Below are positions 47,459 through 56,713 of a stretch of 64,000 nucleotides of DNA, piece by piece. Made by a program: the position numbers and the translations under genes. The DNA comes from Rhizobium terrae (GTDB lineage: Bacteria; Pseudomonadota; Alphaproteobacteria; Rhizobiales; Rhizobiaceae), in the NCBI RefSeq assembly GCF_003425685.1, contig NZ_QJKM01000002.1, positions 186,001 through 250,000 on the forward strand, read 5' to 3'. Within the stretch, counting starts at the first letter, position 1. Each line of letters begins with the position of its first letter. The notes under the pieces were generated by a model, which was not told where the DNA came from, made no database searches, and worked only from the letters and a program-made list of their open reading frames with translations.

Positions 47459-48253
47459 TCAGAGCACCCTCACCCGGCCCTGGAAACTGGCGATGAAGCG
47501 GCCGTTCGCCTCGTCGCCACCCGGCGCGTTGCCGCTGCGCCAGACCGGCGGCTCGATGCCGCGCTCGACGAGCTTGGCAACCGTGCGGATGACGAGGCAG
47601 TTCAGGGTGAACGCGTTGGCGAAGGTGGAGATCGCCGCAATGTTTTCGCCCATGCCGGGCACGGAGACCACCGCATCGCCGATCGGCACCTTGCAGTCGA
47701 TGGCGATGTCGACAATATCGTGCAGGTTCTGTTTGGTCGGGTGACGGGCCGGATGATCCGGCAAGGTATTGGCGGCATGCTGGCGCGAACTGACGCCGAT
47801 CAGGAAGGCGCCGCGTCGGCGGGCTTCCAGCGCCGCATCGATCAGCGCGGCGTTGATGCCATAGGCGTTCACCAGGATCAGCAGATCTTCCGAACCAAGC
47901 CGCTGGTTGGCGATCACCACCTTGCCATAACCAGGCGTGCGCTCGATCGCCATGGAGCGCAGGGCGCCGTTGGACAGGAGCGTGCCCTCGTCAAGAATGG
48001 CGCTGATATGCATCAGTCCGCCGGCGCGGAAGAAAAGTTCCTGCGAGGCGAGATTGGAATGGCCGCCGGGGCCGTAGATATGTACCAGCCGGTCGGCAGC
48101 GATCTGGTCGGCAAGCTTCGACGCCGCCTGATCGAGCGGCGCCTTTTCCTCTTCCAGAACCCGGCGCATCAGGCTTTGAGTGGAGACGAAATAACCTTCG
48201 CAGAGTGCATCCGCATCGATGTCCATGGTGTCGGGGACAATGTTCTCAGGCAT
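47459..48253 (-). CDS. SIS-domain sugar-phosphate binding protein
   Basis: A 264-residue protein with one SIS fold: LVHIYGPGGHSNLASQELFFRAGGL (phosphosugar loop), LLILVNAYGINAALIDAALEARRRGA, and VVSVPGMGENIAAISTFANAFTL. It is closest to the UPF0309 group of stand-alone SIS proteins, which may isomerise amino-sugar phosphates. The start at ATG 48253 overlaps the nagB stop by 8 bp. Between nagB and nagA, it probably handles a sugar phosphate of the same pathway. Confidence 0.82.
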   Translation of the reverse strand: MPENIVPDTMDIDADALCEGYFVSTQSLMRRVLEEEKAPLDQAASKLADQIAADRLVHIYGPGGHSNLASQELFFRAGGLMHISAILDEGTLLSNGALRSMAIERTPGYGKVVIANQRLGSEDLLILVNAYGINAALIDAALEARRRGAFLIGVSSRQHAANTLPDHPARHPTKQNLHDIVDIAIDCKVPIGDAVVSVPGMGENIAAISTFANAFTLNCLVIRTVAKLVERGIEPPVWRSGNAPGGDEANGRFIASFQGRVRVL

Positions 48254-49034
48254 CGGGGTCGGAGTCCTTGTCGATATAGAGGGTGCAGGCCGGATGGAAA
48301 CGCAGCACGCTCGCCGGGCATTCCGTGGTGAGCGGACCATAGATCGTCCTGGAAACGGCATCGCGCTTGATGGCACCCGGCACGACGCAGAACAGCCGGT
48401 CGGCACGCATCAGCCGCGGCACGGTGAGGGTGATCGCGCGATGCGGCACCGAGGCGAGATCGGGGAAACAATCGTCATCCACCTGCTGCTGGCGGCAGAT
48501 GTCGTCCAGTTCGACGATCTTGACGTCCAGCGGATCGTTGAAATCGGCAACCGGCGGATCGTTGAAGGCGATGTGGCCGTTCACGCCGATGCCGAGGCAG
48601 ACGAAATCGATCGGCGCCTCGTTCATGATTGCGGCGTAGCGAGCGGCTTCCGCATCGGCGTCCGGCTCCGGCTTCATGCGGTGGACGGCGGCAAAGGGGA
48701 TACGGTTGAAGACATGCGCCTCGAGCCAGTTGGCAAAGCGGGCCGGCGAGGCCGGGTCGAGTCCGATATATTCATCCATGTGGAAGGCGGTGACGCGGCT
48801 CCAGTCGATGCGTGGCACGGCGGCGAGCGCCGCCAGCATGTCCGCCTGGCTGGGAGCGGCGGCAAAGACCATGCGGACGTTCGATTGCCTGGAAAGGCGT
48901 TCGGCCAGCGCCGCGGCGATATCCGCAGCCGCGGCTGCGCCCATTTCCGCCCGCGTTGCAAAACTTTCGACCGCAAGCCGGTCGAAGGTCCGCCGGGTTT
49001 TCGGCGAGGGGCGAAGGGTGGTGGCGGGGCTCAT
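48246..49034 (-). CDS. nagB: Glucosamine-6-phosphate deaminase (NagB-like)
   Basis: A 262-residue NagB/6-phosphogluconolactonase-fold protein. The active-site segments are VTAFHMDEYIGLDPASPARFANWL (catalytic Asp) and FVCLGIGVNGHIAFNDPP (Asn-Gly-His), followed by the C-terminal VPGAIKRDAV. It converts GlcN-6-P to fructose-6-P and ammonia. First gene of the nag operon, 113 bp downstream of the operator; a 22-residue frame from 49099 overlaps its ATG but has no Shine-Dalgarno site. Confidence 0.9.
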   Translation of the reverse strand: MSPATTLRPSPKTRRTFDRLAVESFATRAEMGAAAAADIAAALAERLSRQSNVRMVFAAAPSQADMLAALAAVPRIDWSRVTAFHMDEYIGLDPASPARFANWLEAHVFNRIPFAAVHRMKPEPDADAEAARYAAIMNEAPIDFVCLGIGVNGHIAFNDPPVADFNDPLDVKIVELDDICRQQQVDDDCFPDLASVPHRAITLTVPRLMRADRLFCVVPGAIKRDAVSRTIYGPLTTECPASVLRFHPACTLYIDKDSDPDA

Positions 49035-49146
49035 GCGGTCTCCATGTTCAGGGCATAGGTTCGCCCACGGGAAACCGGCGGCACAAGGCCATATCTCATG
49101 GCCGCATCTGTTGCAGTTCCCCTTGTTCTTATTGGCCTGAGACTTT

Positions 49147-49164
49147 CATGCAACCGGTTGCATG
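49147..49164. promoter_or_regulatory. LacI-type operator between nagB and the regulator gene
   Basis: catgcaaccggttgcatg, a perfect 18-bp palindrome of the classical LacI/PurR/GalR type with a central CG. On the - strand it abuts TTGACA (tgtcaa at 49163-49168), the same geometry as at 45001. It can control nagB and possibly the divergent regulator gene, whose start lies 77 bp away. Confidence 0.85.
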
Positions 49165-49240
49165 TCAAGTGGATGAATGGCAGTCTGGCATCGTCGGAGC
49201 GCGCATCGCGGGCGCGTCGATTGATGAGGCTGCAGACTTC

Positions 49241-50269
49241 ATGGTAAGCGGGACCAAGAACCGAGAGTTTCCAGATACCATGATCAAGCGGGCCAAGGGC
49301 GTAACCATCAGCCAGGTCGCGGATGCGGCCGGCGTGGCGCGTTCCAGCGTGTCGCGCGCCTTCACCCGCCCCGACATGCTTTCGCCGGAAACCGTCGAGC
49401 GGATCATGAAGGCCGCGGAAGCGCTCGGATACGTGCCGAACCATACGGCCCGCGCACTCAGCACCGGCCGGCACGGCAATGTCGGGCTGATCGTCCCGGA
49501 TATCGCCAATCCCTTTTTTCCGCCGTTGATCCAGGCGGCCCAGATCGAGGCGGACCGCTCGGACTTCTGCATCTTCCTCGGCAATACGGAGGAAAACCCA
49601 AAACAGGAGGACAAGCTGGTTGGACGTTTCGCCGGCCAGGTGGAGGGCCTCGTTCTCGCCTCCTCGCGCCTTTCCGACGAGCGCATCCGCGCCCATGCCG
49701 GGCAGTTGCCGCTGGTGCTGATCAATCGCGACATCGACGGCATTCCCCGCGTGCTGATCGACAGCGGCTCCGGCGTCAGCCAGGCGGTCGAACATCTCGC
49801 GAAGCTCGGCCATCGCAAGATCGTCTATGTCAGCGGCCCGTCGAATTCCTGGTCCAACAAGCAGCGGCGCACCGCGATCCGGGCCGCCGCATCGAACCTC
49901 GGCGTGGCAATCGAGACCGTGCCGGCAGTGCTGGCGAGCTACAATTCCGGCCGCAATGCGGTAAGCGCGATCCTTGCCACCGGCGCCACCGCGGCGGTGG
50001 CGTTCGACGATCTGACGGCGCAAGGCGTGCTTGCGGGCCTGGCCGAGAAGAAAGTCTCGGTGCCCGGCGACTTCAGCCTGATCGGCTGCGACGACGTGCT
50101 CGGCGCCGTCACCTATCCGGCGCTGACCTCCGTCTCCAACCGTTCGATGGAAGCCGGACGCGTCGCGGTCTCACTGCTTCTCGACATGCTGCAGTCGCGC
50201 GCCATTCGCGACGTCCGCTACGTGCTCGAAACGCATCTCGTGGTGCGCAATACGACGGCGGCGCGCTGA
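49241..50269 (+). CDS. LacI family transcriptional regulator
   Basis: A 342-residue regulator. The N-terminal helix-turn-helix is VTISQVADAAGVARSSVSRAF, followed by the hinge LGYVPNHTARALSTG and a periplasmic-binding-like sensor domain starting at NVGLIVPDIANPFFPPLIQAAQ and ending SNRSMEAGRVAVSLLLDML. I use ATG 49241 (GAGG 10 bp upstream); ATG 49280 is a shorter option that begins nearer the helix-turn-helix. It very likely binds the two palindromes at 45001 and 49147 and responds to a sugar or sugar phosphate of this locus. Confidence 0.93.
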   Translation: MVSGTKNREFPDTMIKRAKGVTISQVADAAGVARSSVSRAFTRPDMLSPETVERIMKAAEALGYVPNHTARALSTGRHGNVGLIVPDIANPFFPPLIQAAQIEADRSDFCIFLGNTEENPKQEDKLVGRFAGQVEGLVLASSRLSDERIRAHAGQLPLVLINRDIDGIPRVLIDSGSGVSQAVEHLAKLGHRKIVYVSGPSNSWSNKQRRTAIRAAASNLGVAIETVPAVLASYNSGRNAVSAILATGATAAVAFDDLTAQGVLAGLAEKKVSVPGDFSLIGCDDVLGAVTYPALTSVSNRSMEAGRVAVSLLLDMLQSRAIRDVRYVLETHLVVRNTTAAR

Positions 50270-50331
50270 AGGCTGGAACCTTGCGGCGCGGGGCCGGTTG
50301 GGAAGACTACCCCTTGTCACGGGAGCCTGCC

Positions 50332-50616
50332 ATGCCGAAGAAGAAATGGTCGCAGGATGTGACCGAACACAGCGATGCGATGGACCTGAAGGACGGGCTC
50401 TTCAAGTCACGCAGCCCGAAAAAGATTGCCGACTCGCTGAAGCAGTCTGCCGAAGCCAGCCATCGGCGCAAATCGACCCCCTTCCGCTCGGCGATGTCGA
50501 TGCTGACTTTCTACATCAACCGAGCCGGTGACCAGCTTTCCAGATCGCGGCATGCGACCTTGGAAAAGGCCAAGGACGAGCTCCGAAAGGATTTTGGCCG
50601 TGAACCGAAGCGTTAA
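50332..50616 (+). CDS. DUF3175 family protein
   Basis: A 94-residue, highly basic protein (MPKKKWSQDVTEHSDAMDLKDGLF, then SRSPKKIADSLKQSAEASHRRK and FRSAMSMLTFYINRAG). This matches DUF3175, a small family of unknown function found in alphaproteobacteria. The high Lys/Arg content could mean nucleic-acid contact, but no motif proves it. GGGAG lies 6 bp before the ATG. The cupin gene begins inside its last codons. Confidence 0.82.
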   Translation: MPKKKWSQDVTEHSDAMDLKDGLFKSRSPKKIADSLKQSAEASHRRKSTPFRSAMSMLTFYINRAGDQLSRSRHATLEKAKDELRKDFGREPKR

Positions 50617-51175
50617 GATCACCCCGCCGAGCCTCGATCCCGCCAGGCCGTCGGCCACGATGCCAGCGACCGAAATGATCATCGAAACGCTATTCTTCGA
50701 GCCGAGCGAGTGGGTGCCGAACCATCCGCACCTTCCGGTTCTGCTCTACCGTCATGCGTTCCCGGCGGAAGGCGAGACGGCACCGAAATTCGAAGCGCGG
50801 TTTGCAGAAAACGGCTGGCAGGGCATATGGCGCAACGGCATCTTCGATTATCAGCATTATCACACCGGCGCCCATGAGGTGCTCGGCATCGCGGGTGGCC
50901 GGGCACGGCTGCTGCTCGGCGGTCCAAATGGCAACGAACTGAGCGTGGTCGCTGGCGATTGCCTCGTCCTACCCGCCGGCACGGGCCATAAGCGTATCGA
51001 TGCCAGCCGGGATTTTCTGGTGATCGGCGGTTATCCGCCGGGCCAGCATGCGGATATTCAAACCGGCCCGGCAAGCGAAGAACAGCTTGCGAAAATCGCT
51101 TCCCTGCCTTGTCCCGCAGCAGATCCTATCGATGGCGAAAATGGCGCGCTGATACGGCATTGGTCCAGCCGTTAG
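50600..51175 (+). CDS. Cupin-domain protein (YjlB-like)
   Basis: About 191 residues. The cupin core is DYQHYHTGAHEVLGIAGGRARLLLGG (metal-binding His cluster) followed by GDCLVLPAGTGHKRID. This is the YjlB-type small cupin with no known activity. The start is either the GTG at 50600, which overlaps the DUF3175 gene by 17 bp and has AAAGGA upstream, or the ATG at 50660. Convergent with the truncated alcohol dehydrogenase, 2 bp apart. Confidence 0.82.
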   Translation: MNRSVKITPPSLDPARPSATMPATEMIIETLFFEPSEWVPNHPHLPVLLYRHAFPAEGETAPKFEARFAENGWQGIWRNGIFDYQHYHTGAHEVLGIAGGRARLLLGGPNGNELSVVAGDCLVLPAGTGHKRIDASRDFLVIGGYPPGQHADIQTGPASEEQLAKIASLPCPAADPIDGENGALIRHWSSR

Positions 51176-51177
51176 CC

Positions 51178-52071
51178 TTATGTGCGAGCCGTGACGCGGA
51201 GGACCGGTTTGATCGCCTCGCCGCTGTGCTGGGCGTGAAAAGCCTCGTTGATTTCATCAAAGTCGTAAAAGCGGATCAGCCGGTCGAAGGGGAAATGGCC
51301 GCGTCTGTAGAGGTCGATCAGGAAAGGAATGAAGAGTTTCGGATTGCTGTTGCCTTCGACGATGCCTTGCACCTTGCGGCCCAGCAGGAGATGGCGCACC
51401 GCTACCGGCAACTCGGTTCCATCGCTCGGCGAACTCACGAAACCGCAGGTACCGCGCGGTGCGAGTGCATCGATCGCCTGGCGCATGACCACAGCGACCG
51501 TTGTCGTATCGAGCGAGCGGTCGACACTTCCGCCGGTGATCCGCATGATTTCCGCCACCGCATCCGTCCCGGTCGTCATGATGGCATGGTCGGCACCCAG
51601 TTCCACGGCCATGTCGAGATGCGCCTTCATGCGATCGACCGCAATAATCGTCCCGGCGCCGGCATAGCGGGCCGCCATGATGGCGCTCAAACCCAGGCTG
51701 CCGGCGCCGAAGACGGCGAAACGGTCGCCGGGGCCGACCTTCAGTTCATTGAGCGCCGCCCCCGCGCCCGTCCGGATGCCACAGCCGAGCGGGCCGAGAA
51801 TTTCCAGCGGCACATCGTCCGGCACCTTGATGACATTGCGTTCGATACCGATCGCATAGGTCGCGAAAGAGGACTGGCCGAAGAAATCGCCGTGGATGCC
51901 CTCGCCGTCGTCGGAGAGATAGGCGCCCGCCCCATCCGGACGCTCGCAGCCGAAATTCAGCGCATGCTGCCTGTGACAATAGGCAGGCTCGGCCTCTAGA
52001 CAGCTTCGGCATGAGCCGTAGGAGGCAAAGGTCATCACAACGTGGTCGCCGGGTTTTAGCTCCGTTGAATT
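51178..52071 (-). pseudogene. Zinc-dependent alcohol dehydrogenase, N-terminus lost (aryl-alcohol dehydrogenase type)
   Basis: The remaining ~298 residues match MDR alcohol dehydrogenases from ELKPGDHVVMTFASYGSC onward: structural zinc cysteines in SCRSCLEAEPAYC, the NAD-binding FAVFGAGSLGLSAIMAARYAG and a normal C-terminus. The first ~70-80 residues, which carry the catalytic zinc Cys and the GHE motif, are missing. The open frame continues to 52179 (MRYGMRLRKLIAIRN...), but that part is unrelated sequence next to the RHS gene. The break falls near 52060-52075 and the protein is almost certainly inactive. Confidence 0.85.
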
Positions 52072-52141
52072 GACTACAGCTACTGGCTGTATAACATTCA
52101 CGTACCCACGCTTTGGTTCCTTTTCATTTAAGAGATTCCTT

Positions 52142-55100
52142 ATGGCTATCAATTTTCTGAGCCGCATCCCGTACCTCATTCACATTTTGGGACTTTCCAT
52201 TCTCATAGTGTTGTCGCCGTTAGTTCGGCAAAATGCCCAAGCTGCTCCCGAGGGAGTGCTCGGCTGGTTATGGCAGGGCCAATATTACGGCACCGCCACA
52301 GAGGCATGCCGAGCTCAATGGATTTGGGCGGGGATGAACAACGGCAAAAGCCGTTTTATAGGCGCCTTAGATGACGATTCGCGGTGGTATTACAAAGACT
52401 GCAGCTGGACGAGTTTTCAGTATCTCTGCGCCCAAGAAAATGGTGGCGGAGGAACAATCGATTGCGGAACTGTCCTGCCGAGCTACGTCGAGTTTTGGTG
52501 TGCGTCGGGATATATGCAAACTGTCGGTGGCAACTGCATCCCATCCGGGGATGCGCGGCCCGCGAGGCCTCCATGTGGCCCCGGCAATCCCGCCGTAGGC
52601 AATCCGATTATCTTAAGTACAGGTTCCAAATTCATTTCTCGCGAAGATTTTGCAACACAGGACGGTAAGTTTCGCATCGGCCGCACCTACCGCAGCCACC
52701 CCGTCGGTCGAGCAGAACGTGTCCGCAGTCTTCCGATCGGATTACCCGCAGGCTGGCAATTCGATTTCGAGGTTGAACTCCAGATCGGCAGGCTTCTCGG
52801 CTCCGCTTCGAATGAACTCTCGACCGTCCTGGTTATCGCGCCGGGCGGGGCCGGTTACGATTTCCGCGTCAAAAGCAATGGCAGCTGGAATCCTAACCCC
52901 GATTCCGGCGAGGTTTCCTACGACTACAGGGTCGAACATGTCGGGCCGCTGCCGAGTAATCTGGAAACCCTCGCCAATGCACCGTCTGAATGGATTGTCA
53001 CCGGACCTGATGAAACTAAGTGGCTCCTGCGTACAATGGCGCCGGTCAATAGTCCGAACACCTACCTGGTGGCTCGGCCGATCACCAAGACCGAAAGGGA
53101 CGGGTATCAGTGGACGTTCACCTATTCCGCATCGGACGGAAGCCTTTCCTCGATTACCGACAGTTTCGGGCGCACCGCGAGCTTTACTTGGAACAAATTC
53201 TATATCACATCTCTGTCCAATGTGGCAGGAGCCATGCCCATTCCCGAAACGGTGCAATCGATCACGTTTCCGGATGGGACGCAGGCGCACTATAGCTTCG
53301 ATCCGGCCCCGGCGTCTTCCGGACCTACAACGAATGGATCGGCAACGAAGCTTCTGGGCATCGAGTGGCGAGACGGGACGAACGTCGTCGTTGATCATGA
53401 AGCTTATCACTACGAAGATCCCAATTTCCCAGACTATGTAACGGGTATCACCGATCATCGAAACGTCCGCACCGCCACCTACACCTACGATGATTCCGGA
53501 CGAGTACTGACGACCGAGGGCGCTGATGGGCAAAACAAATTCACCGTCGAATATTCCTCGAACTCGAATGCCTCAATCCGCCACGTAACCAATCCCCTCA
53601 ATAAAGCCGCAGTTTATACGTTCTCCAAGTTTAACTTCAGCTCTTTTGACAAGCGCCTGACGTCTGTGGCCGGCGAGGCCAGTACGCATTGTGTTGCGTC
53701 GAATTCGAGCTTGACCTACGACGGGTCTGGGTTTGTTGCGACGCAGACGGACGAGGAAGGCCGGGTCACGGCCTTTGTACGCGATGCGCGTGGTCGCCCG
53801 ACCCAGATCACCGAGGCGAGCGGTACGACGGATGCGCGGGTCACCACAATCGTCTGGCATTCAACCTACAACGTGCCGACGTCGATCGCACGGCCGGGGC
53901 TGACGACGACCTACAGCTACAACACCAGCGGCCAGCTCACGTCGAAGACGGAAACCGACACGACGACGCATACGCTCCCCTATGCGACGACCGGACAGTC
54001 GCGCACCTGGACCTATACCTATACGACCGGCGGGCTTGTCGCTTCGATCGATGGTCCCTTGCCGGGAACTGGGGATACGGCCTCCTATACCTATGATGCA
54101 AACGGGTACGTTGCGACCTTCACCAACGAGGTTGGTCACGTTTACACCGTGCTCGCCACGAATGGGCGCGGACAGCCGACACAGTTGCAGGATCCCAACG
54201 GCGTCATCGAAAACCTCAGCTATGATGCAAGAGGTCGCCTGCTTTCCGATACTGTCGATCCGACCGGCATCAATGCCCCGACCCTGCTGGAATATGACAA
54301 TGCCGGCAACGTCACGAAGGTCACTCAGCCGAATGGCAGCTTTCTTACGTTCCAATATGACGGCAATGATCGCGTCACCAAGCTCACCAACAACGGCGGC
54401 GAGACGATCGACTATACCTATGACCTGATGGGCAACGTCACCCTCAGCGAAACGAAGAACGCCAGCGCCAGCCTCTTCTTTAAGACGCAGAACGCCTTCG
54501 ATGAACTGGGCAGGCTGATCAATGTCGTGCGATCCGGATCGGCCACCTGGTCCTACGGGTATGACAAGGTCGGCAACGTCGTTTCCGTCACTGACCCTAA
54601 CAGCAATGCTACCGCGTCGACCTATGATAAGCTGAACCGGCTGGTCGGTTTTGCCGATGAGCGCACCAGTGTCACCTCCTGGGCTTATGGCCCGACCGAA
54701 GATCCGACCTCAACCACGGATCCGAATTCAGTCACTACCGGCTATGTCCGCAACGGCTGGAGCGAGGTCATTCTGGAACAGAGCGCCGATATCGGCACTG
54801 TCGTTTATCAGCGCGACCAGCGGGGCAAGATAAGCAGCCGCACCGACGCGCGCGGGATTGTCAGCAACTTCACATATGACGATATCGGCCGCCCGCTCAC
54901 CGTCACCTATCCTGCAGAAGCGAGCTCCAATATCGCCTATACCTACGATGCCGGAGCCAATGGCAACGGTCGCCTGACTAGTGTCAACGATGCAGCCGGC
55001 TCGCTGACGAAAACTTATGATACGCTTGGTCGAGTCACGCAGGAAACGCGGACCATTGGAAGCCATGCTTATACGACGGCTTATCAATGGGATGATGCCG

Positions 55101-56710
55101 GCAAGCTCACCCAGATCACTTACCCCTCCGGGCGGGAAATCCAGATCGGCCGCGATGCCAACGGCAATATCGAACACGTCTACACACAATCCGCCACGGC
55201 CCAGTTCGACGGGCTGGCGTGGTGGGTCGGACATACGCCTTTCGGGCCGACGCAGGGTATAACACACGGCAACCAGCTCAGCGACTGGCGCTTCTATGAC
55301 GAAGACAAACGGACTGTCACCATCGGGTTGACGGATCCGAGCGTCAGTCCAGCGGTCGAATTCATCAACCGCTGGCACGGCTATTGGGACAACCGGAACC
55401 TGGTCGCGATCGTCGACAATCTCGATGCCAGCCGCAACGCGAACTACTGGTACACGCCAAACGGCTTCATGCAGAATGCCGACGGCCCCTGGGGCAGCCT
55501 GAGCTTCTATGTCGATGGTGCCGGCAATCGCCGGCAACGGATCCTCGAAGTCGGCAGTTCAACAACGACCGACGATTTAGGGCTGATGCCCGGGACCAAC
55601 CGGGTGTCCCAGGTTCTGACGAACAGCGTCCAGACGCGCGCCTTCGGCTGGGATGCGTCCGGCAATATCACCACCGACACCAACACGACCACCAGCACGA
55701 CCAAGACTTTCGGTTACAACGCGCCCGGAAACGTTGCCTCCGTCACGGTCGGAACTCAGTTGAGTGGGCAATACACCTATGACTACCTCTCGCGCCTGAC
55801 CATCCGCTCACTGCCCACCAGCAGCACGACGTTACATTACGTGCACGATCTCGATGGCAACATCATCGCCGAGTATGACAGCAGCGGCACACTGCTGCGC
55901 GAATATGCCTGGGCTGATGAGCGTCCCCTAGCCGTGGTCGCCAATGCAGGTTCGTCCTCGCCGACCATCTACCACGTTCATACCGACCATCTCGAGCGGC
56001 CGATCATGATGACGGACGGTGCTAAGAACGTCGTCTGGCGGGCAACCTACCTGCCGCATGGCGAGGTCTACACGATCACCGGCTCCGCGACCCTCGACCA
56101 GCGCTTCCCCGGCCAATGGTTCCAGCTCGAATCGGGCCTGCACTACAACTGGCATCGCCACTACGACCCAACCCTCGGCCGATACATTCAGCCAGACCCC
56201 CTCGGCATGCCAGATGGGCCTAACAGATGGACATATGTCAATCACTCGCCGTTGATGAATATTGATCGTGAAGGGTTGTGGTATTTGCAATATCCGCCCA
56301 GCCCGCTCCCATTTCCGTTCTCGCTGCCATATCCAGTTCCGGGCAACCCACCTAACGCATGCGTTGTACCCGGAGGTATACCGCCTATCTTCGGCGGGCC
56401 GTTGTTGAATAATGGTGGGGACCCGCCAGCTTCACTTCCTGAGGGATTACTTGGCGTAGACCCGAGGCCTTCAAGTGGCAAGGGCATAAATACGGGTGCT
56501 AAACCGGGTGACACGCCTCAAGGCGTATTTGATTCCGCTTCAGGAGGGCAAACACCCACGGCTCAACCTGATGGCTCGCTTGTCGCTCCGAATGGTGTAC
56601 GATATCGCCCCGCAAGAGTCTTACCGAATGGCTCTCCAAAGGGCGCACGAGTAGACATTCCTGGTAACCCCGCCACGGGTAAGCCTCCCGAAACGATACA
56701 TTGGGATTGA
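52142..56710 (+). CDS. Secreted RHS-repeat polymorphic toxin
   Basis: A 1,522-residue protein. N-terminal signal sequence (residues 1-38, hydrophobic LIHILGLSILIVLSPL, cut near QNAQAAP), a Cys-containing head to about residue 150, a DUF6531-like segment (NPIILSTGSKF), many RHS/YD repeats (for example GRPTQITEASGTTDARV, YDNAGNVTKVTQPNGSF), then the RHS core RYIQPDPLGMPDGPNRW (Asp 1352) with DREGLW. The last ~130 residues differ: a Pro-rich linker (PPSPLPFPFSLPYPVPG) and a tail with GARVDIPGNPATGKPPETIHWD, somewhat like type-24 polymorphic toxin tails. RHS shells enclose and release C-terminal toxins against rivals. No VgrG or PAAR gene is near; export is probably Sec-dependent. I prefer ATG 52142 (AGAG upstream). 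Confidence 0.88.
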   Translation: MAINFLSRIPYLIHILGLSILIVLSPLVRQNAQAAPEGVLGWLWQGQYYGTATEACRAQWIWAGMNNGKSRFIGALDDDSRWYYKDCSWTSFQYLCAQENGGGGTIDCGTVLPSYVEFWCASGYMQTVGGNCIPSGDARPARPPCGPGNPAVGNPIILSTGSKFISREDFATQDGKFRIGRTYRSHPVGRAERVRSLPIGLPAGWQFDFEVELQIGRLLGSASNELSTVLVIAPGGAGYDFRVKSNGSWNPNPDSGEVSYDYRVEHVGPLPSNLETLANAPSEWIVTGPDETKWLLRTMAPVNSPNTYLVARPITKTERDGYQWTFTYSASDGSLSSITDSFGRTASFTWNKFYITSLSNVAGAMPIPETVQSITFPDGTQAHYSFDPAPASSGPTTNGSATKLLGIEWRDGTNVVVDHEAYHYEDPNFPDYVTGITDHRNVRTATYTYDDSGRVLTTEGADGQNKFTVEYSSNSNASIRHVTNPLNKAAVYTFSKFNFSSFDKRLTSVAGEASTHCVASNSSLTYDGSGFVATQTDEEGRVTAFVRDARGRPTQITEASGTTDARVTTIVWHSTYNVPTSIARPGLTTTYSYNTSGQLTSKTETDTTTHTLPYATTGQSRTWTYTYTTGGLVASIDGPLPGTGDTASYTYDANGYVATFTNEVGHVYTVLATNGRGQPTQLQDPNGVIENLSYDARGRLLSDTVDPTGINAPTLLEYDNAGNVTKVTQPNGSFLTFQYDGNDRVTKLTNNGGETIDYTYDLMGNVTLSETKNASASLFFKTQNAFDELGRLINVVRSGSATWSYGYDKVGNVVSVTDPNSNATASTYDKLNRLVGFADERTSVTSWAYGPTEDPTSTTDPNSVTTGYVRNGWSEVILEQSADIGTVVYQRDQRGKISSRTDARGIVSNFTYDDIGRPLTVTYPAEASSNIAYTYDAGANGNGRLTSVNDAAGSLTKTYDTLGRVTQETRTIGSHAYTTAYQWDDAGKLTQITYPSGREIQIGRDANGNIEHVYTQSATAQFDGLAWWVGHTPFGPTQGITHGNQLSDWRFYDEDKRTVTIGLTDPSVSPAVEFINRWHGYWDNRNLVAIVDNLDASRNANYWYTPNGFMQNADGPWGSLSFYVDGAGNRRQRILEVGSSTTTDDLGLMPGTNRVSQVLTNSVQTRAFGWDASGNITTDTNTTTSTTKTFGYNAPGNVASVTVGTQLSGQYTYDYLSRLTIRSLPTSSTTLHYVHDLDGNIIAEYDSSGTLLREYAWADERPLAVVANAGSSSPTIYHVHTDHLERPIMMTDGAKNVVWRATYLPHGEVYTITGSATLDQRFPGQWFQLESGLHYNWHRHYDPTLGRYIQPDPLGMPDGPNRWTYVNHSPLMNIDREGLWYLQYPPSPLPFPFSLPYPVPGNPPNACVVPGGIPPIFGGPLLNNGGDPPASLPEGLLGVDPRPSSGKGINTGAKPGDTPQGVFDSASGGQTPTAQPDGSLVAPNGVRYRPARVLPNGSPKGARVDIPGNPATGKPPETIHWD

Positions 56711-56713
56711 CTG

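Noticed and set aside
49031..49099. A 22-residue frame overlapping the nagB start as a leader peptide
   Set aside because: No Shine-Dalgarno site before its ATG and no attenuator-like structure seen.
48812..49240. N-terminal extension of the LacI regulator through nagB
   Set aside because: It is antisense to nagB, Arg/Pro-rich, and precedes the helix-turn-helix start; ATG 49241 is a better start.
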